DNA of 38,277 bases from Bradyrhizobium sp. NAS96.2 (GTDB taxonomy: Bacteria; Pseudomonadota; Alphaproteobacteria; Rhizobiales; Xanthobacteraceae): positions 1-38,277 of the forward strand of contig NZ_LGHK01000241.1 in the NCBI RefSeq assembly GCF_001908235.1. The letters run 5' to 3'. A model generated the notes under the pieces. The model did no database searches. It was given only the letters and a program-made list of their open reading frames with translations, and had not been told where the DNA came from. How positions within the stretch are numbered: position 1 is the stretch's first letter; the number at the start of each line of letters is the position of its first letter. This document shows, piece after piece, positions 23,748 through 31,206 of the stretch. Position numbers and translations under genes: made by a program.

Positions 23748-24278
23748 GTGACGACAGCGTCTTCGGCGGACCATCCGACACGCCGTGATTTTCTCTTTGT
23801 TGCAACCGGAGCTGCCGCCGCGGTCGGCGCAGCCGCCACCGTCTGGCCGCTGGTTGCCCAGATGAACCCGGATGCCGCGACGATCGCGGCCGGCGCGCCG
23901 ATCCAGGTCGATCTGACGCCGATCGCCGAGGGCCAGGACATCAAGGTCTTCTGGCGCGGCAAGCCGATCTACATCAGCCATCGCACCAAGAAGCAGATCG
24001 AGGAGGCCCAGAAGGTGCCGCTCTCGAGCCTGCCCGATCCGCAGCCCGACTCGGCCCGCGTCAAGTCCGGCCACGACCAGTGGCTGGTCGTGATCGGCAT
24101 CTGCACCCATCTTGGCTGTATCCCGATCGCCCATGAGGGCAATTACGACGGCTTCTTCTGCCCCTGCCACGGCTCGCAGTACGACTCCTCCGGTCGTATC
24201 CGCCAGGGGCCGGCGCCCGCCAACCTGGCAGTGCCGCCCTACGCCTTCCTTTCCGACACCAAAATCCAGATCGGCTAA
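23748..24278 (+). CDS. petA: Ubiquinol-cytochrome c reductase Rieske iron-sulfur subunit
   Basis: This is the Rieske [2Fe-2S] subunit of the cytochrome bc1 complex, which takes one electron from ubiquinol and passes it to cytochrome c1. In 176 residues it has a twin-arginine-type N-terminal segment (TRRDFLFV) and an uncleaved membrane anchor (about 16-38). It also has the cluster ligand boxes CTHLGC (119-124) and CPCHGS (138-143), plus GPAPANLAVPPY. The start is GTG at 23748, preceded by AAAGGGCTAGGAATC. The longer frame to 23586 lacks family sequence. It is followed by the fused cytochrome b/c1 gene after a 72-base gap, forming the classical fbcF-fbcH operon of Bradyrhizobium. The symbol fbcF is also used. 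Confidence 0.95.
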   Translation: MTTASSADHPTRRDFLFVATGAAAAVGAAATVWPLVAQMNPDAATIAAGAPIQVDLTPIAEGQDIKVFWRGKPIYISHRTKKQIEEAQKVPLSSLPDPQPDSARVKSGHDQWLVVIGICTHLGCIPIAHEGNYDGFFCPCHGSQYDSSGRIRQGPAPANLAVPPYAFLSDTKIQIG

Positions 24279-24299
24279 GTCCCGGACCCTCCGGGACTT
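24277..24299 (+). other. Perfect hairpin between the Rieske and cytochrome b/c1 genes
   Basis: AAGTCCCGGA - CCC - TCCGGGACTT is a 10-bp perfect stem with a 3-base loop, starting inside the TAA stop codon of the Rieske gene. No T-run follows, so it is not an intrinsic terminator. It probably protects or marks the 3' end of the Rieske segment of the mRNA, or slows ribosome/polymerase passage between the two cistrons. Confidence 0.6.
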
Positions 24300-24350
24300 C
24301 AGCTCCCCCTTGGACCCATCGCGTCGTTTTTCTTCTTCAGGATCGCATCA

Positions 24351-26423
24351 ATGAGCGGACCATCTGATTTCCAACCGAGCAACCCCGCCTTGAAGTGGAT
24401 CGAACGGCGCCTTCCGATCTTCGGCCTGATCCACTCCTCCTTCGTGGCCTATCCGACGCCGCGCAACCTGAACTACTGGTGGACCTTCGGCGCCATCCTT
24501 TCGATGATGCTGGCGCTGCAGATCCTGACCGGCGTGATCCTGGCGATGCACTACACGCCGCACGCCGACCTCGCCTTCAAGTCGGTCGAGCTGATCGTCC
24601 GCGACGTCAATTACGGCTGGCTGCTGCGCAATATGCACGCCGCCGGCGCGTCGATGTTCTTCTTCGCGGTCTACATCCACATGTTCCGCGGTCTCTATTA
24701 CGGGTCGTACAAGGAGCCGCGCGAGGTGCTGTGGATCCTCGGCGTCATCATCTACCTCCTGATGATGGCGACCGGCTTCATGGGTTACGTGCTGCCGTGG
24801 GGCCAGATGAGCTTCTGGGGCGCCACCGTCATCACCAATCTGTTCTCGGCCGTGCCGTATTTCGGCGAGAGCATCGTGACCCTGCTGTGGGGCGGCTATT
24901 CGGTCGGCAACCCGACGCTGAACCGCTTCTTCTCGCTGCACTACCTGCTGCCGTTCGTGATCGCCGGCGTGGTCGTGCTGCACATCTGGGCGCTGCACGT
25001 CGCGGGCCAAAACAATCCGGCCGGCGTCGAGGCCAAGACCGAGAAGGACACCGTTCCGTTCACGCCCTATGCGACCATCAAGGACGCGTTCGGTGTGGCG
25101 TGCTTCCTGATCTTCTTCGCCTGGTTCATCTTCTACATGCCGAACTACCTCGGCGACGCCGACAACTACATCCCGGCGAACCCCGGCGTGACCCCGGCGC
25201 ACATCGTGCCTGAATGGTATTACCTGCCGTTCTACGCGATCCTGCGTTCGATCCCGAACAAGCTCGCCGGCGTTGTGGCGATGTTCTCGGCGATCATCAT
25301 CCTGTGCTTCCTGCCCTGGCTCGACAGCGCACGGACCCGTTCGTCGAAGTATCGTCCGCTGGCCAAGCAGTTCTTCTGGATCTTCGTGGTGGTCTGCATC
25401 GGGCTCGGCTACCTCGGCTCGCAGCCGCCGGAAGGCATCTATGTGATCGCCGGCCGCATCCTGACGGTCTGTTACTTCGCCTACTTCCTGATCGTGCTGC
25501 CGCTGCTCGCCCGCATCGAGACGCCGCGCCCGGTGCCGAACTCGATCGCCGACGACGTGCTGGCGAAGAACAAGGGCAGGGCCGCGACCGCAGCCTCCGT
25601 GGTGCTCGCGCTGGTGCTGGCTGGCGGCCTGTTCGCCGGCAGCACCCAGAACGCCAAGGCCGAGGAGGGGGGCACGACGCCGCCGGCCCAGAGCTGGTCG
25701 TTCTCCGGTCCGTTCGGCAAGTATGACCGCGGCTCGCTGCAGCGTGGTCTGAAGGTCTACAAGGAAGTCTGCTCGGCCTGCCACGGCCTGTCCTACGTCG
25801 CGTTCCGCAACCTCGCCGATGCCGGCGGCCCCGGCTATTCCGAGGCACAGGCGGCCGCGTTCGCGTCCGAGTACAAGATCAAGGACGGCCCCAACGACCA
25901 GGGTGAGATGTTCGAACGTCCGGGCCGCCCGGCGGATTACTTCCCGTCGCCGTTCCCGAACGAGCAGGCCGCGCGCGCGGCCAATGGCGGCGCGGCGCCG
26001 CCGGACCTCTCGCTGATCACCAAGGCGCGGTCCTACAAGCGTGGCTTCCCGCAATTCGTGATCGACTTCTTCAGCCAGTACCAGGAGCAGGGCCCCGACT
26101 ACGTCGACGCCATCCTGCAGGGCTTCGAGGACAAGGTTCCGGCCGGCGTCACGATCCCGGAAGGCTCGTACTACAACAAGTACTTCCCCGGCCACGCCAT
26201 CAAGATGCCGAAGCCGCTGTCCGACGGTCAGGTGACCTTCGACGACGGCTCGCCCGCGACGGTCAAGCAGTACGCGCATGACGTCACCACCTTCCTGATG
26301 TGGGCCGCCGAGCCGCACATGGAAGCGCGCAAGCGGATCGGCATGCAGGTGTTTGTGTTCCTGATCATCTTCGCGTTCTTGATGTACTTCACCAAGCGCA
26401 AGGTCTGGGCCGACGCCCACTGA
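24351..26423 (+). CDS. fbcH: Fused cytochrome b / cytochrome c1 of the bc1 complex
   Basis: This single 690-residue polyprotein carries both haem subunits of the bc1 complex. Residues 1 to about 410 are cytochrome b: eight or so membrane helices, the haem b His pairs in LLRNMHAAG and SLHYLLPF, and the Qo-site signatures GYVLPWGQMSFWGATVITN and PEWYYLPFYAILRS. About residues 415-440 act as an internal signal peptide ending in AKA-EE. Cytochrome c1 follows, with haem-binding CSACH at 474-478, and ends in a membrane anchor, MQVFVFLIIFAFLMYFTKRK. In B. japonicum the fusion is known to be cut by signal peptidase into separate b and c1 proteins. The spacer from the Rieske stop is 72 bases, and the operon ends in a strong terminator at 26441. 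Confidence 0.95.
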   Translation: MSGPSDFQPSNPALKWIERRLPIFGLIHSSFVAYPTPRNLNYWWTFGAILSMMLALQILTGVILAMHYTPHADLAFKSVELIVRDVNYGWLLRNMHAAGASMFFFAVYIHMFRGLYYGSYKEPREVLWILGVIIYLLMMATGFMGYVLPWGQMSFWGATVITNLFSAVPYFGESIVTLLWGGYSVGNPTLNRFFSLHYLLPFVIAGVVVLHIWALHVAGQNNPAGVEAKTEKDTVPFTPYATIKDAFGVACFLIFFAWFIFYMPNYLGDADNYIPANPGVTPAHIVPEWYYLPFYAILRSIPNKLAGVVAMFSAIIILCFLPWLDSARTRSSKYRPLAKQFFWIFVVVCIGLGYLGSQPPEGIYVIAGRILTVCYFAYFLIVLPLLARIETPRPVPNSIADDVLAKNKGRAATAASVVLALVLAGGLFAGSTQNAKAEEGGTTPPAQSWSFSGPFGKYDRGSLQRGLKVYKEVCSACHGLSYVAFRNLADAGGPGYSEAQAAAFASEYKIKDGPNDQGEMFERPGRPADYFPSPFPNEQAARAANGGAAPPDLSLITKARSYKRGFPQFVIDFFSQYQEQGPDYVDAILQGFEDKVPAGVTIPEGSYYNKYFPGHAIKMPKPLSDGQVTFDDGSPATVKQYAHDVTTFLMWAAEPHMEARKRIGMQVFVFLIIFAFLMYFTKRKVWADAH

Positions 26424-26440
26424 TCTCAGGCGAGACTTTG

Positions 26441-26465
26441 AAAAAGCCCCTTCGGGGGCTTTTTT
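26441..26465 (+). terminator. Rho-independent terminator of the fbc operon
   Basis: AAAAAGCCCC - TTCG - GGGGCTTTTTT: a stem of nine to ten pairs with the very stable UUCG loop and a run of T, starting 18 bases after the fbcH stop codon. This is the strongest intrinsic terminator in the window. Confidence 0.92.
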
Positions 26466-26475
26466 GTTGGGCTCA

Positions 26476-26553
26476 CGTCATTGCGAGCGCAGCGAAGCAA
26501 TCCACCTATCCGCTTGCGGGGATCTGGATTGCTTCGCTGCGCTCGCAATGACG
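26476..26553. repeat. Family C palindrome (CGTCATTGCGAGCG type), copy 1
   Basis: CGTCATTGCGAGCGCAGCGA on the left and TCGCTGCGCTCGCAATGACG on the right are exact reverse complements, continuing inwards as AGCAATCC/GGATTGCT. It follows the fbc terminator directly and sits in front of the dienelactone hydrolase gene. Other copies: 31100 and 36731. Confidence 0.8.
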
Positions 26554-26629
26554 GCGAATGGATTTGCGTCCGCCACCGAGTACGGACAAGATGCCGGCCA
26601 ATCAGCCGGCAAACATTGCGGAGGAACTC

Positions 26630-27304
26630 ATGGGTACCAGCATCAGCTTCAAGCGTCCGGACGGCAAGGAAGCGTCGGGCTATCTCGCCAACGCCGCCCG
26701 CGGCAATGCGCCCGGCGTGGTCGTGATCCAGGAATGGTGGGGCCTTCAGGACCAGATCAAGGGCATGTGCGATCGCTTCGCGCGGGCTGGTTTCGATGCG
26801 CTGGCGCCAGATCTCTACAAGGGCAAGGTGGTGCCGTATCACGACACCGATGCGGCCGGCAAAGAGATGAACTCGCTCGACTTCATGGATGCCACCACGC
26901 AGACGGTGCGCGGTGCCGCGCAATATCTCGCCAAGAACGGCGCCAAGGTCGGCCTGACCGGCTTCTGCCTCGGCGGCGCGGTGACCATCATCGGCGCCAC
27001 CAAGATCCCCGAGCTGACGGCCGGTGTGGTGTTCTACGGCATCCCGCCGGAGCAGGCGGCCAAACCGGCGGATGTGAGAATTCCGCTGCAGGGCCATTTT
27101 GCCACCAAGGACGACTGGTGCACGCCGGCGCTGGTCGATGGCTTCGAGAAGGCGATGAAGGCCGCCGGCAAATCGCTGGAGCTGTACCGCTATGACGCCG
27201 ACCATGGCTTCGGCAACGAGCAGCGCCTGTCGGTGCACGACCGCCAGTGCGCGGAACTGGCCTGGGATCGGGCGACCGAGTTCTTCAGGAAGCATCTGGG
27301 GTAA
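26630..27304 (+). CDS. Dienelactone hydrolase family protein
   Basis: This 224-residue alpha/beta hydrolase has the dienelactone hydrolase Cys-Asp-His triad: Cys in GFCLGGA, Asp in ATKDDWC, and His in DADHGFGN. The conserved VVVIQEWWGLQDQIKGMCDR and FDALAPDLYKGK segments also belong to this family. The classical reaction is opening of dienelactone to maleylacetate during chloroaromatic breakdown, but most chromosomal copies are general hydrolases of unknown substrate. The start at 26630 is clear: GCGGAGGAACTC-ATG. It stands alone, with family C and A/B palindromes on either side. An extradiol dioxygenase-like gene lies downstream on the opposite strand; no joint pathway can be claimed. Confidence 0.9.
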   Translation: MGTSISFKRPDGKEASGYLANAARGNAPGVVVIQEWWGLQDQIKGMCDRFARAGFDALAPDLYKGKVVPYHDTDAAGKEMNSLDFMDATTQTVRGAAQYLAKNGAKVGLTGFCLGGAVTIIGATKIPELTAGVVFYGIPPEQAAKPADVRIPLQGHFATKDDWCTPALVDGFEKAMKAAGKSLELYRYDADHGFGNEQRLSVHDRQCAELAWDRATEFFRKHLG

Positions 27305-27325
27305 AGGCGCGTCCGCACACGCTGT

Positions 27326-27446
27326 GTCGTCCCTGCCTAGTGCGCAATTGCATAACCACAGGATGCGGTTGTCTGGCGAGATGACTGCCAGTGTGTCCTT
27401 TGCCAAGGCCGCGGCGTATGGGTCCCTGCTTTCGCAGGGACGACGG
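27326..27446. repeat. Family A intergenic palindrome, copy 3
   Basis: GTCGTCCCTGCC at the left and TATGGGTCCCTGCTTTCGCAGGGACGACGG at the right, with GTGCGCAATTG and CATAACCACAGG inside. This copy has CTGC in place of CCGGC in the arms, changed on both sides of the right-hand hairpin so pairing is preserved (GTCCCTGC-TTTC-GCAGGGAC). Confidence 0.7.
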
Positions 27447-27492
27447 CGAGTTCTAGCTCTCCGCCTTCACCCTATCCCACCACGGGCAGTGC

Positions 27493-27580
27493 GTAGCCCG
27501 GATGGAGCGAAGCGTAATCCGGGGTAAGTTTCTCCGCGGTGAAAGTGCCCCGGATTACGCTGCGCTTCATCCGGTCTACG
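27493..27580. repeat. Family B palindrome (GTAGCCCGGATG type), copy 2
   Basis: GTAGCCCGGATGGAGCGAAG at the left and CTGCGCTTCATCCGGTCTACG at the right, with inner arms GTAATCCGGGG and CCCCGGATTAC (exact complements). It ends four bases before the stop codon of the dioxygenase-like gene and next to family A copy 3. The gap 27305-27583 is therefore almost entirely repeat. Confidence 0.75.
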
Positions 27581-27583
27581 GTT

Positions 27584-28582
27584 TCAATTCCTGTCGCGCA
27601 CCCCGTCCCACCACGGGCAGGTCCCCGACATCAGCCTGAAATTGCCTGCCATCACCTGCACCGGGGCGCGCTTGCCTTCCGAGGCGGCGCGCATCCGCAT
27701 CTCGCGCGCGACGGCGCGGTCCTCAGCCGACAGCCAGACCCGCTCATGGCCCCACAGGCTCGGGCCGTCATGCACCTCGAACGGCGTCCAGTTCGCAGGA
27801 TCGATCTCGCGGCCGCCCCAGCCGCACTCCACCATGAAGGCCGACGGCGACCTGGCGTAGAACGACGTCATCAGATCGTTGGTGTGGCGACCGAGCGTGA
27901 CGTTGACCCGGTCTTCCTGCTGCGCGACGTCATAGGCCTGACCGACATCGTCGAGCGAAAACAGCTCGACCATCAGATGATGCATGCCGTTGCTGCCGGT
28001 CTCGATCAGCGCCAGCGAATGGTGGCGCGCATTGACGTGGAAGAAATACGCGCGGAACGGTTTCTCGATGTAGTCGCTGAGGCCGAAGCCGAGCACGTCG
28101 ACATAGAAGCTCATCACCGGCGCAATGTTCTCGACCGTCAGCACCGCATGGCCGAGCCCGAGTGCGCCGGTGCGGAAGCCGGAAATCGAGCGGCCGGGCT
28201 TGAACGGCGTGTCGTCGATCTCGGCGCCATGAAACGCCTCGAGACGGTTGCCGGCGGGATCCCGGAACGAGATCAGCCCGCGCACTCGCCGCGCGTCGGC
28301 GAGGGTTTGCGGCTCCGACGTCACGGCAACGCCGGCGCGCTCGAGCCGCGCCGCCACTGCGTCGAGCGCTGTGGCGTTCGCCACCTCCCAGCCGAAGAAC
28401 CTTGTGCCTTCGCCCTGCGCGCGGTCGATCACGATGCGTTGCTTGCGGTCGTCCATCCGGAACGCGAGCAGCGAGTTGCCGCGCTCGATCGCCTGCAGCC
28501 CGACGAGGTCGGTGCCGAATTGCCGCCAGTCGTCGAGTGCGTCGGAGCCGAAGCCGGCATATCCGAGACCCAAAATCGCCAT
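27584..28582 (-). CDS. VOC-family extradiol dioxygenase-like protein (BphC type)
   Basis: The protein has 332 residues with two vicinal-oxygen-chelate modules, like 2,3-dihydroxybiphenyl 1,2-dioxygenase. The N-terminal module starts ILGLGYAGFGSDALDDWRQF. The catalytic module starts GALGLGHAVLTVENI. The candidate iron ligands are His in GLGHAVL, His in GMHHLMVE and Glu in AFMVECGWGG, which matches the His-His-Glu set of the family. It would cleave an aromatic catechol ring next to the hydroxyls using Fe(II) and O2; the real substrate is unknown. The start at 28582 was chosen because GGAGG lies five bases before it; 28597 is an in-frame alternative. It is divergent from the trp leader and not linked to other aromatic genes. 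Confidence 0.85.
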   Translation of the reverse strand: MAILGLGYAGFGSDALDDWRQFGTDLVGLQAIERGNSLLAFRMDDRKQRIVIDRAQGEGTRFFGWEVANATALDAVAARLERAGVAVTSEPQTLADARRVRGLISFRDPAGNRLEAFHGAEIDDTPFKPGRSISGFRTGALGLGHAVLTVENIAPVMSFYVDVLGFGLSDYIEKPFRAYFFHVNARHHSLALIETGSNGMHHLMVELFSLDDVGQAYDVAQQEDRVNVTLGRHTNDLMTSFYARSPSAFMVECGWGGREIDPANWTPFEVHDGPSLWGHERVWLSAEDRAVAREMRMRAASEGKRAPVQVMAGNFRLMSGTCPWWDGVRDRN

Positions 28583-28726
28583 CTGCGCCTCCGCCATCTG
28601 TCTGTTTTTTGGGCGGCTGGCCGGCCGCCATTTCCACAAATCCTACGCGGAATCCCCTCCCTTCAAACCCCGAAAATGTCGCCCGGAGGGGCGTCCAGGA
28701 TTGGGGCAGGGGTGTCGGGCCATCCC

Positions 28727-28755
28727 TTGACACGGCCCGCGCCGGGTGGTGTGTA
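28727..28755 (+). promoter_or_regulatory. Putative sigma-70-type promoter of the trp leader
   Basis: TTGACA at 28727-28732, a 17-base spacer, and TGTGTA at 28750-28755. The -35 is perfect and the -10 is weak. Transcription starting the usual seven or so bases downstream would begin at or next to the ATG of the leader peptide (28762), so the leader mRNA would have almost no 5' UTR. Confidence 0.65.
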
Positions 28756-28761
28756 GCGCCC

Positions 28762-28812
28762 ATGAGCACCGTCGCCAGTCCATCCCGTCGTTGGTGGCCC
28801 ACCTTCTCATAG
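28762..28812 (+). CDS. trpL: trp operon leader peptide
   Basis: A 16-codon frame, MSTVASPSRRWWPTFS, contains two adjacent Trp codons (28792-28797). It ends 114 bases before trpE(G) and lies in front of overlapping hairpins. This is the layout of a transcription attenuator: ribosomes stall at the Trp codons when charged tRNA-Trp is scarce, and the mRNA then folds to let transcription continue. Sinorhizobium meliloti has the same arrangement (a 14-residue leader with three Trp codons before trpE(G)), and there the leader mRNA starts at the ATG itself. The predicted promoter implies the same here. No Shine-Dalgarno precedes the ATG, consistent with a leaderless start. In S. meliloti the released leader RNA and peptide also act in trans; whether that holds here is unknown. 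Confidence 0.85.
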   Translation: MSTVASPSRRWWPTFS

Positions 28813-28845
28813 GTGGCCGGTGCGTTTTCATTTTCTCAAAGACGT

Positions 28846-28884
28846 CGAAGGTCGCCATCGCAGTGCGACGGTCCCCTTCGTTTG
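28846..28884 (+). terminator. trp attenuator terminator hairpin
   Basis: CGAAGGTCGC pairs with GCGAC and CCTTCG across a loop, with GGTCC bulged, then TTTGT follows. A competing hairpin, GGCCCACCT/AGGTGGCC (28796-28819), covers the Trp-codon region. AGGTGGCCGGTGCG can pair with GTCGCCATCGC inside the terminator stem, giving the expected antiterminator. The T-run is short, so strength is uncertain. Confidence 0.55.
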
Positions 28885-28926
28885 TCCTGTGTGGCGCTCT
28901 CTCGGCAAGTCTCGTAAGAGGATCAC

Positions 28927-31092
28927 ATGAACAGGACAGTCTTCTCCCTGCCGGCTCGAAGCGAATACCTCACCAATGGCGGCCTCGCGGTCGCGCGGGT
29001 GGTCGAGCAGTTCACCGGCGGCGCCAACCGGCTCGACGATCTGATCGCGCTGCTCGACCGCCGCCGCGGCGTGGTGCTGTCCTCGGGCACGACGGTGCCG
29101 GGCCGCTATGAGAGCTTCGACCTCGGCTTCGCCGATCCGCCGCTGGTGCTGGAGACCTCGGGCACCGACTTCTCGTTGCAGGCGCTGAACCCGCGCGGCG
29201 AGGTGCTGATCGCCTTCCTCGGCGACGTGCTGCGCGAGCCCTGCGTCGTGATCTCGGAGCGCAGCGCGACGCGGCTCGCCGGCCATATCATCCGCGGCGA
29301 AGCGCCGGTCGAGGAAGACCAGCGCACCCGGCGCGCCAGCGTGATGTCGCTGGTGCGCGATATGGTGGCGGCGTTCACCTCCAATGCCGATCCGCTGCTC
29401 GGCCTGTTCGGCGCCTTCGCCTACGACCTCGTGTTCCAGATCGAGGACCTGGTGCAGAAGCGCGCCCGCGAAGCTGACCAGCGCGACATCGTGCTCTACG
29501 TGCCGGACCGGCTGCTGGCCTATGACCGCGCCACCGGCCGCGGCGTGGCGCTGAATTACGAGTTTGCGTGGAAGGGCAAGTCGACTGCCGGCCAGGCGCA
29601 CGAGACCGCGCCGAGCCTCTATGCCAAGACCGACCGGCAGGGCTTTGCCGATCACGCGCCGGGCGAATACCAGGCGACCGTCGAAGTGGCGCGCGCGGCG
29701 TTCGCCCGCGGCGATCTGTTCGAGGCGGTGCCGGGGCAGCTGTTCGCCGAGCCCTGCGAGCGCTCGCCGGCGGAAGTGTTCCAGCGGCTCTGCCGCATCA
29801 ATCCGTCGCCCTATGGCGCGCTGATGAATCTCGGCGACGGCGAATTCCTGGTCTCGGCCTCGCCCGAGATGTTCGTGCGCTCCGATGGGCGCCGGGTCGA
29901 GACCTGCCCGATCTCCGGCACCATCGCGCGCGGCTCGGATTCGATCGGCGATGCCGAGCAGATCCGCAAGCTCCTGAACTCGGAGAAGGACGAGTTCGAG
30001 CTCAACATGTGCACCGACGTCGACCGCAACGACAAGGCGCGGGTCTGCGTGCCCGGTACCATCAAGGTGCTGGCGCGACGGCAGATCGAGACCTACTCAA
30101 AGCTGTTCCACACCGTCGACCATGTCGAGGGCATGCTGCGGCCGGGCTTCGATTCGCTCGACGCCTTCCTCACCCACGCCTGGGCCGTGACGGTGACCGG
30201 CGCGCCGAAACTGTGGGCGATGCAGTTCGTCGAGGACCATGAGCGGTCGCCGCGGCGCTGGTATGCCGGCGCGATCGGCTGCGTCAATTTCGACGGCAGC
30301 ATCAACACCGGGCTCACCATCCGCACCATCCGCATGAAGGACGGTCTCGCCGAGGTGCGTGTCGGCGCGACCTGTCTGTTCGACTCCGATCCCGCTGCCG
30401 AGGACCGCGAGTGCCAGGTCAAGGCAGCGGCGTTGTTCCAGGCGCTGCGCGGCGATCCGCCGAAGCCGCTGTCGGATTTCGCGCCTGATGCCACCGGTTC
30501 GGGCAAGAACGTGCTCTTGATCGATCACGACGACAGCTTCGTGCACATGCTGGCGGATTACTTCCGCCAGGTCGGCGCCAACGTCACCGTCGTCCGGCAC
30601 GTCCATGCCCAGGACATGCTCAAGAAGAAGGGCTGGGACCTCTTGGTGCTGTCGCCCGGACCGGGTCGCCCGGAGGATTTCGGTATCGCGAAGACCATCG
30701 ACACCGCGCTCGAGAAGAAGCTGCCGATCTTCGGCGTCTGCCTCGGCGTGCAGGCGATCGGCGAATATTTCGGCGGCCAGCTTGGCCAGCTCGGCCAGCC
30801 CGCGCATGGCCGCCCCTCGCGCGTCCAGGTGCGCGGCGGCAGGCTGATGCACAACCTGCCGAATGAGATCGTGATCGGCCGCTATCACTCGCTCTATGTC
30901 GAGCGCGACAGCGTGCCCGAGGTGCTGGCGGTGACCGCGACCACCGAAGACGGCGTCGCGATGGTGATCGAGCACAAGACCCTGCCGGTCGGCGGCGTGC
31001 AATTCCATCCGGAATCGCTGATGTCGCTCGGCAACGAGGTCGGCCTGCGCATTGTCGAGAATGCATTCCGGCTTAATCCGGGAGTGAATTGA
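28927..31092 (+). CDS. trpE(G): Anthranilate synthase, fused components I and II
   Basis: The fused enzyme makes anthranilate from chorismate and glutamine, the first step of tryptophan synthesis. The 721 residues hold TrpE (1 to about 515) with CPISGTIARGSDSIGDAEQI and MCTDVDRNDKARVCVPGTI, and then TrpG (about 527-721). TrpG has the triad Cys605 (FGVCLGVQ), His694 and Glu696 (FHPES). TrpE domains of this type feel feedback from tryptophan. Fusion in one gene is typical of Rhizobiales. The ATG at 28927 has a good ribosome binding site (AAGAGGATCAC). The gene is controlled by the leader peptide and attenuator just upstream. The other trp genes are not in this window. Confidence 0.95.
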   Translation: MNRTVFSLPARSEYLTNGGLAVARVVEQFTGGANRLDDLIALLDRRRGVVLSSGTTVPGRYESFDLGFADPPLVLETSGTDFSLQALNPRGEVLIAFLGDVLREPCVVISERSATRLAGHIIRGEAPVEEDQRTRRASVMSLVRDMVAAFTSNADPLLGLFGAFAYDLVFQIEDLVQKRAREADQRDIVLYVPDRLLAYDRATGRGVALNYEFAWKGKSTAGQAHETAPSLYAKTDRQGFADHAPGEYQATVEVARAAFARGDLFEAVPGQLFAEPCERSPAEVFQRLCRINPSPYGALMNLGDGEFLVSASPEMFVRSDGRRVETCPISGTIARGSDSIGDAEQIRKLLNSEKDEFELNMCTDVDRNDKARVCVPGTIKVLARRQIETYSKLFHTVDHVEGMLRPGFDSLDAFLTHAWAVTVTGAPKLWAMQFVEDHERSPRRWYAGAIGCVNFDGSINTGLTIRTIRMKDGLAEVRVGATCLFDSDPAAEDRECQVKAAALFQALRGDPPKPLSDFAPDATGSGKNVLLIDHDDSFVHMLADYFRQVGANVTVVRHVHAQDMLKKKGWDLLVLSPGPGRPEDFGIAKTIDTALEKKLPIFGVCLGVQAIGEYFGGQLGQLGQPAHGRPSRVQVRGGRLMHNLPNEIVIGRYHSLYVERDSVPEVLAVTATTEDGVAMVIEHKTLPVGGVQFHPESLMSLGNEVGLRIVENAFRLNPGVN

Positions 31093-31099
31093 TTTGGAC

Positions 31100-31186
31100 C
31101 GTCATTGCGAGCGCAGCGAAGCAATCCATGCCTCAATCCGGGGAGAGATGGATTGCTTCGTCGCTTGCGCTCCTCGCAATGACGAC
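31100..31186. repeat. Family C palindrome, copy 2
   Basis: CGTCATTGCGAGCGCAGCGA at the left; CGCTTGCGCTCCTCGCAATGACG at the right. The core GAAGCAATCCAT/ATGGATTGCTTC is kept and a few bases are inserted in the right arm. It starts eight bases after the trpE(G) stop codon and ends 20 bases before the apt start. Confidence 0.75.
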
Positions 31187-31206
31187 GCGAAGAAAGCGAG
31201 ACAGCA

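Noticed and set aside
24348..26420. A 690-residue open frame antisense to fbcH
   Set aside because: It has no recognisable domain and mirrors fbcH exactly. High GC at third codon positions leaves such antisense frames open. The same applies to long frames opposite the TonB receptor (7113-9260), the DUF4159 gene (13213-14685) and the regulator (21-1754).
26476..26553. Family C repeats as part of a CRISPR array
   Set aside because: The copies are single, dispersed, palindromic and lack equal spacers or Cas genes.
27305..27583. Remnant insertion sequence between the dienelactone hydrolase and dioxygenase-like genes
   Set aside because: The whole stretch is explained by family A and B palindromes. 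No transposase fragment is present in any frame.
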